In this document: one piece after another, positions 59,511-64,000 of the stretch
How the letters are laid out: the number at the start of each line of letters is the position of its first letter
How positions within the stretch are numbered: the stretch's first letter is position 1
Source of the DNA: Henckelia pumila
Taxonomy: Eukaryota > Streptophyta > Magnoliopsida > Lamiales > Gesneriaceae
Length of the DNA: 64,000 nt
Assembly (NCBI RefSeq): GCF_033568475.1
Contig: NC_133122.1
Location: 182,547,449 to 182,611,448, forward strand
Direction: 5' to 3'
Made by a program: the position numbers and the translations under genes
The notes under the pieces: model-generated
Databases searched by the model: none
What the model saw: only the letters and a program-made list of their open reading frames with translations
Told to the model about the DNA's origin: nothing

Positions 59511-61186
59511 ACCTCCCCAAACTAACCTTTTGCTTGCCCTCGAGCAAAATAGGTGATAGACTAACATGCAGACACAACAGAACGACGAAACAAGGAAGTG
59601 AAATCAATCTTCTTAAGCCTCAGAATATTTTCCACAAAATAAACAATCCAATCAATCAACATGCTGACATTTTGAAAATGTAACATCAACTAGCAAACCT
59701 TGCAAACTTCAAAATCTCGCAACTCCGTATTTTGGAATACTCTACTCTAAATTCAATTCACACATTCTAGAATCATGAGGACTTTTTCGGGTATATCAGG
59801 ATCAAGATTTTGAAACATTCAATAATACACACACTCATGACTGGTATAACTCAATGAAAAATAGTGTGTGCATGTTTTTGATCAAGAATCCACATTCATT
59901 AACTGTGTCTATCAACAGTCCATAGGCAAAATTCTCACAACCCCTCTCCACTAGTATATTAGGAAACTGTAACTCGGTCAATAGGTCTTATTCGGCTTAT
60001 AATGTTAGGCTAGGCTAATGGCTCCAAATGAAGGACACGAATTCAAAGAGGGAGTAAATAATGATCATTCTATACAGACTACTCTTTTCGAATTACAAAT
60101 TTGCACTTCTTCTCATTCATTGATTTCCAGATTTTTCTTTTCTTTCACTTGCCTTTTGCCAACATTCTTCTCTTTCTTTTTCCCCATTTTTTTCTCAATA
60201 TTTTCATATTTTTAAACATATCCCTTATTTTTTTTCTTTTCTTTTTGCTACCCCCTTTTGATTTTTGAACAACACTCAACACACCATTCGTTTCTCAACT
60301 TTTCAGTAGGGGCATACACATCAATGATCTACATTCAATTTACTCCCAACAAGGTAGGAATGGGTGTTTAAGCTATGGGTAGTAATTGTAGGTTCTTGAA
60401 AAATGTCGAATGGGGGTTTTCCACACGTTTTCACGCGTGCCATTCGTTTTCTATTAAGCTCAAATAAGGTACTAGGGACAAAATAAATCAAGGGTAGTTT
60501 GAAAGGCACAAACAAAATTCAGAAAGAAATGCCTATATCACTCCTAAATCACAGTATGCCCGTATTGCGCCTTGAGGGATGTTCGAACTTGTTCTAGACA
60601 AATCTCAATTCACAGTTAACTCATACAGATCTCAATCAGTGCAGAAAAAAGAATCATCAGTAGTAAGCGATGATTACACCAACATAAAATCCAGATTATG
60701 CACCTCTCGTGCTCATATAAATGTGAAGGCTCAATTGGGCATCTAAAGGTAATTCACGAAAGATTTCTTTCTAGCCCAAAGATCAAACAAATTGCCTCAA
60801 TCATATCCAAGTTTATGTGTTTCAAATACAGATTCAAGTGTACCTCATAGAATGTTTTGAGACCTATTCATCGACTTGGTTATACTAGTTCAAAACGATT
60901 TGTCAAACAAAGAAGATAGTCATGGACTTAAGCAAAAACAAATGGTGAACCCAAATTTTTTTTTTTTCATCATTGGCTTTTCTGATTTTCATTCACAACA
61001 CTTGCAACCACATTACAAACGACTCAAACGAACAAAGAAAACACGAAAAACAAAACTGAAAACACAAAAACACACACCCTCCCCAAACTAAAGACAAGCA
61101 TTGTCCCCAATGCTACTTAACACCACCAAAACTAAAACAAAGTAAAAGAAAATAATAAAAAAAAAACACTAAAAACTCCCCTGGTT
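59511..61186 (-). other. Athila 3' non-coding region with purine tract
   Basis: AGTTTGGGGAGG (minus) at 59512-59523 is the purine tract beside the LTR. A 22-nt stem-loop is at 59528-59549. A second AGTTTGGGGAGG lies at 61078-61089 with a nearby stem-loop AGCATT/AATGCT (61097-61114). No gene was recognised in the 1.7 kb. Confidence 0.7.
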
Positions 61187-62302
61187 CTAATCAGACTCCT
61201 CCTCATCCATGTCTTCGGGCAGATCCCGAACCGGTGGAGCATATTGGAACTGGAACGATGGAGGATATGGCGGTGGTGCAGGATAAATGGCCGGGTCCAT
61301 CCCAGCATTGGCGAGCAGTCCTCGCATCATGGCATGGGTGGATTCATTGTAGGCGGCGTTTACCTCTTGGCAGTGCTCCTGATGTTGCATCCATGCCGAC
61401 ATTTCACTCAATGAATCATGTGTGGTGCGGCGAGCAGGAGGTGGCCGAGGTGCAGTCCGTGATGATTGACCAGGGCCAGAGCTGGCCTGGCCAGGAAGTG
61501 AAAACTCGCGTACGCGGAAGGCGTGTTTTTCTTTCAGAATTGTGTTATCCACTGCCTGCATTGGGTGCAACCATTCTTCTGTGTCCTTGTATGGTACACC
61601 AGCTTGCACACACAGTAAAAAAACAATGGTCGGAAAAAAAATTGAAATGTTGGACGTGCGAATGGAAGTGTACAACTCTTGGTTGATAATTTGTCCAACA
61701 TTAATCGGCCATTGTTTGTGCACAGCATAGAGAAGCACCGCCCTGCTCATTGTCACAACATGTGTATGGGACACCGGCATCAACCTGTGGGTCAGAAAAG
61801 CATACCACAAGGCCGGTTCCAGCCGCAAATTTTTTTCCTTAAAAGATAAGAACTTCACCGAATCCTTCCACACATTAGCTTCATAGCACAACTCATTCGA
61901 AATTTCATTATAATCCGGATTGGCCTTAAAAGCCTGAAATTGGCTATCGTCTACTTCCGAAGTTTGCAATAACGCATTAATAGCAGCGGGAGTAAAAGAA
62001 ACAATCTTACCCCGCACGAAGGTAGTGCTATCGGTACGCTCGGCGGCGTTGGCGTAAAATTCACGGACCAAGGGGACTAATGCCGCGACAGGTTGACGGC
62101 AAAACTCGGCCCATCCTCAAGCTACGATGCCAAGGGAGGCGGTGCGGTTTTCAGAAAGATCAATTCCTCGCTCCGGAATGGGATTCCTAGCGGCCTTGGC
62201 TTCCTCATAACGTGCCTTTGCTTCTTCAAAAATAAATTTCCCATCGATTAAGTGGGATGGGTTGGCCCTAGAGGTGGCAATCTTCTGTTTCTTTGGCGCC
62301 AT
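61187..62302 (-). pseudogene. Athila env-position ORF (putative plant transposon protein domain)
   Basis: From ATG at 62302 the frame reads MAPKKQKIATSRANPSHLID, then EEAKARYEEAKAARNPIPER. A TGA at 62117-62119 follows GIVA; the same frame goes on with GWAEFCRQPVAALVPLVREF, FVRGKIVSFTPAAINALLQT and LRLEPALWYAFLTHRLMPVS. The end is proline-rich (PAPPPYPPSFQFQYAPP) and acidic. It matches the domain known as 'putative plant transposon protein', found after pol in Athila-type elements, where an env-like gene sits. Its function is not known. I saw no clear signal peptide or fusion-like region. The lone TGA fits decay at a methylated CGA codon. Confidence 0.78.
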
Positions 62303-62475
62303 GTCGAGAGATGTGAGAAATCGAGTGAATTACCTGCGAAATTGAGAAAAGAAGAAGAAATTGAGAGTGAGAGAGATGGCGGCTGTGAGAGAATTAGGGT
62401 TAGAGAGAAAGGAAAGAGAGAAAATAAAGAAGGGAAAAAGGAATCGGGTGTTTTAAATTTCTGATTTTGCGCAAG
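62303..62475 (-). promoter_or_regulatory. Promoter-like leader before the env-position ORF
   Basis: On the minus strand, after the dyad array, comes a TATA-like TTTAAAA (about 62450) and then a CT-rich leader. The leader has a telo-box AACCCTAA (about 62396-62403) and many TCTCTC words up to the ATG at 62302. This is the look of a plant RNA polymerase II promoter and 5' UTR. It is inferred from composition only. Confidence 0.45.
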
Positions 62476-62662
62476 GCGCCCGCGCGGTAAAAAAGTGCCG
62501 CGCAGGCACACACCCCTTTTTTTAAAAAAATTTTTTGACAGAGGGTTGGGTGCGCGGGCGGCAGAAAACTGCCGCGCGAGCGCACCCATTTTTTTTCAAA
62601 AAATTTTAAGACCGAGAGTTGGGTGCGCGGGCGGCAGAAAACTGCCGCGCGAGCGCACCCCA
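62476..62662. repeat. Three GC-rich dyads, about 73-bp period, in the pol-env gap
   Basis: Units of GTGCGCGGGCGGCAG / CTGCCGCGCGAGCGCAC type lie near 62476, 62549 and 62622. The GCGG cores start 74 and then 73 bp apart. Runs of T and AAAATTTT separate them. Confidence 0.92.
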
Positions 62663-62824
62663 TTTTTTTTCAAAAAAAAAATTTTAAAACAGAACTCAAC
62701 TCGAGAAAGACAGAAAATTAACTAAAAATTCTAACACTTGAACTAAAATGAACAAAAACGCGAATAAATAAAAGGGAAAGTAGAATGTAGTTCTCAATTT
62801 AAAGTCGAGAGCTTGACTTTTCAC

Positions 62825-62836
62825 CCTCCCCAAACT
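62825..62836 (-). other. Internal polypurine tract at the pol end
   Basis: The minus strand reads AGTTTGGGGAGG, overlapping the pol stop codon. It is identical to the tracts at 59512-59523 and 61078-61089. Confidence 0.7.
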
Positions 62837-64000
62837 AGTCTTGGTCAGTCAATGTGGTGATGACTGGCGTGGAATCCACATCACCCCCCACATAGTGTTT
62901 TAACCTTTGAACATTGACCGTGAACGATTCGTTGCGGGCATCTTTGATCTCTATGGCCCCTTATGGATACACCCTGGTGATCTTATAGGGCCCAGACCAT
63001 CTAGACTTCAGTTTCCCGGGAAATAGTCTTAACCGGGAGTTGAACAGCAACACAGCCTCTCCTTCCTTGAATTCCCGCTGACGAATACGCCTATCATGTA
63101 TTCTCTTTGTCCGTTCCTTGTACGAAACCGCCATGTCATATGCATTGTCACGGAATTCTTCCAGTTGATTTAGCTCCAACAATCTTTTTTCACCTGCAGC
63201 AGCAAATTCATAGTTTAGAGTCTTAATAGCCCAAACTGCTCTATGCTCTAATTCAACAGGTAAATGGCATGCCTTTCCAAATAATAATCTATAAGGGGAA
63301 GTGCCGATAGGGGTTTTAAATGCCGTCCTATAGGCCCATAAGGCATCATCAAGTCGAAGTGCCCAATCCTTCCGATTAGTACTCACACTTTTCTCTAGGA
63401 TCTGTTTGATCTCTCGATTGGACACTTCCACTTGGCCACTGGTCTGGGGATGATATGGGGTAGATACCTTATGCTTGACACCATATTTCTTTAAAAGTTT
63501 GTCAAAAAGTTTATTGCAAAAGTGGGTGCCACCATCACTAATGATTGCACGGGGTGTACCAAACCGATTAAAAATATTTTTCTTCAAAAATTTTAGTACA
63601 ACCTGTGCATCATTTGTTGCAAAAGCTTCAGCCTCTACCCATTTTGAAACATAATCGACTGCGACCAAAATGTATTTTTTCGTCAAAGAAGGTGGAAATG
63701 GTCCCATAAAGTCGATTCCCCAAACATCGAATATCTCACACTCAATGATATTATTCATAGGCATTTCATTTCGGTTAGAGATATTACCTGTCCGCTGACA
63801 TCTATCACAAGCTAAAACATACAGGCGCGCATCCTTAAAAAGGTTGGGCCAATAGAACCCACATTCAAGTACCTTCGCTGCAGTTTTGATTGGCCCAGTA
63901 TGGCCACCTACCTCACGATCATGACAATGACTGAGGATGCTTTGCATTTCTCCTTCTGCCACACATCTCCGAATCATTGAGTCAGCACATATTTTAAACA
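62835..64000 (-). pseudogene. Athila Pol: integrase part
   Basis: The frame is open from the window edge ([20 protein letters not shown]). It shows the HHCC zinc-binding region (HDREVGGH with CDRCQRTG), then the catalytic core [20 protein letters not shown], the second Asp in [15 protein letters not shown], and the Glu in [18 protein letters not shown]. The C-terminal [20 protein letters not shown] follows. A TAA after VYP (62961-62963) interrupts it; the same frame then reads GAIEIKDARNESFTVNVQRL and ends at 62835. RT and RNase H are outside the window. The core looks well kept, so decay is recent or light. Confidence 0.9.

Overview
This window is plant nuclear DNA, from a eudicot and possibly an asterid of the Lamiales type; that placement is a soft inference from gene content and repeat families. 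Support for a plant comes from intron-containing plant genes (HCF145, BRR2), plant-type LTR retrotransposons primed by tRNA-iMet and tRNA-Asp, Tourist and hAT MITEs, a Helitron, a thaumatin-like relic and a plastid rpoC2 insertion. No bacterial gene organisation is present.

Layout. (1) 0.7-3.3 kb: the 5' six exons of a minus-strand HCF145 homologue (plastid mRNA stability factor); its 3' half is outside the window. Its upstream flank carries a SINE. (2) 4.0-9.0 kb: a structurally complete Ty1/copia element with two LTRs, PBS, PPT and a GGTAC target duplication, disabled by two frameshifts and two stops. (3) 9.95-16.4 kb: an inverted-repeat element full of SalI-type palindromes, an Athila-like LTR split by a Helitron, a second decayed copia, and the 5' end of a Tat-like Ty3 element. 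(4) 16.8-32 kb: gene-poor AT-rich DNA with a broken thaumatin-like gene, one exon of a proteasome alpha-3 (PAG1-like) gene, a chromovirus gag and LTR relic, several MITEs, and an unrecognised coding relic just downstream of BRR2. (5) 32.2-40.85 kb: the one complete host gene, BRR2 (U5 snRNP helicase, 2187 residues, three coding exons), with a hAT MITE in its first coding intron. (6) 41.2-46.8 kb: a Tourist MITE, a decayed PIF/Harbinger transposase pair, a plastid rpoC2 fragment, and a gag relic split by a hAT MITE. (7) 46.8-64 kb: a nest of LTR retrotransposons in both orientations, ending in the 3' half of an Athila-type element (integrase, env-position ORF, PPT, LTR).

Host genes working here are few. 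HCF145 acts on plastid psaA-psaB-rps14 mRNA and BRR2 acts in the nuclear spliceosome; they are neighbours only by position. The rest is transposable-element history in layers.

The most interesting signals are inside the elements. Three separate Athila-type elements each place a 22-nt stem-loop exactly 17 bp from the 3' LTR edge, with paired changes in the stem. Several unrelated elements carry GC-rich dyads, in three arrays at a near-constant 70-74 bp period, often just upstream of the LTR TATA box. A Ty1/copia LTR and a chromovirus LTR share an almost identical 17-bp palindrome. One such array lies before a promoter-like leader ahead of the Athila env-position ORF. Exon and repeat limits were read by eye from splice signals, TG/CA ends and flanking duplications.
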